The translations under genes and the position numbers were made by a program. A stretch of DNA of 14,543 bases, taken from positions 1-14,543 of the forward strand of contig JAJRUC010000313.1 of the NCBI GenBank assembly GCA_024278015.1. Reading direction: 5' to 3'. Shown in pieces: positions 14,522 to 14,543 of the stretch. Every line of letters begins with the position of its first letter. The stretch's first letter is position 1. The notes under the pieces were generated by a model, which was given only the letters and a program-made list of their open reading frames with translations, was not told the DNA's origin and ran no database searches. Origin of the DNA: Chloroflexota bacterium (GTDB lineage: Bacteria; Chloroflexota; Anaerolineae; 4572-78).

Positions 14522-14543
14522 GTGTTTCAGCCCGAATTTGGGC

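Noticed and set aside
1..14543. CRISPR array, defence island or prophage
   Set aside because: No regularly spaced direct repeats and no cas, nuclease, integrase or phage structural genes were seen.

Overview
The window looks like a chromosomal segment of a Chloroflexota bacterium (Anaerolineae-like). This is inferred from the compact 598-residue IF2, the form of the NusA N-terminus, the nusA-ylxR-infB-rbfA-truB-ribF order, and the TPR-like protein with 'DP.NE.AW.WLS' signatures. No database search was possible, so the lineage is a judgement. The standard code applies: TAA, TAG and TGA all end intact genes here.

Left part (1-1892, + strand): the 3' part of a GT4 glycosyltransferase overlaps a 336-residue protein that fuses a class I SAM methyltransferase to a Nudix hydrolase.

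Central part (1893-8708, + strand): a translation and transcription housekeeping operon. A strong extended -10 promoter precedes a terminator-like leader hairpin, then nusA. The rimP gene usually found before nusA is absent. Next come ylxR (rnpM), a 524-base accessory gap, infB, rbfA, truB and ribF. From infB to ribF the genes nearly touch or overlap. The gap holds a nested hairpin, a degenerate tandem repeat and a 129-bp MITE-like element with 21-bp terminal inverted repeats and a TTA target duplication.

Right-centre (8709-12076, + strand): a separate promoter leads to a TPR-like protein with four membrane helices. Overlapping its end is a dikinase-like gene whose layout (ATP-grasp, central helical domain, phosphohistidine domain, no TIM barrel) matches rifampin phosphotransferase. 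One in-frame TAA at 10250 breaks it into 259- and about 599-residue pieces. Read through, it would be 867 residues.

Right part (12080-14543, - strand): a two-component pair, a soluble GAF-PAS histidine kinase followed 43 bases later by an OmpR/PhoB-type response regulator. The kinase has a promoter with a 10-bp tandem repeat upstream, a possible autoregulatory site. The regulator and the dikinase pieces converge with 3 bp between stop codons. The extreme right edge carries a small palindromic repeat cut by the window.

Points most worth a second look are the interrupted RPH-like gene, the methyltransferase-Nudix fusion, the nusA leader lacking rimP, and the MITE inside the operon.
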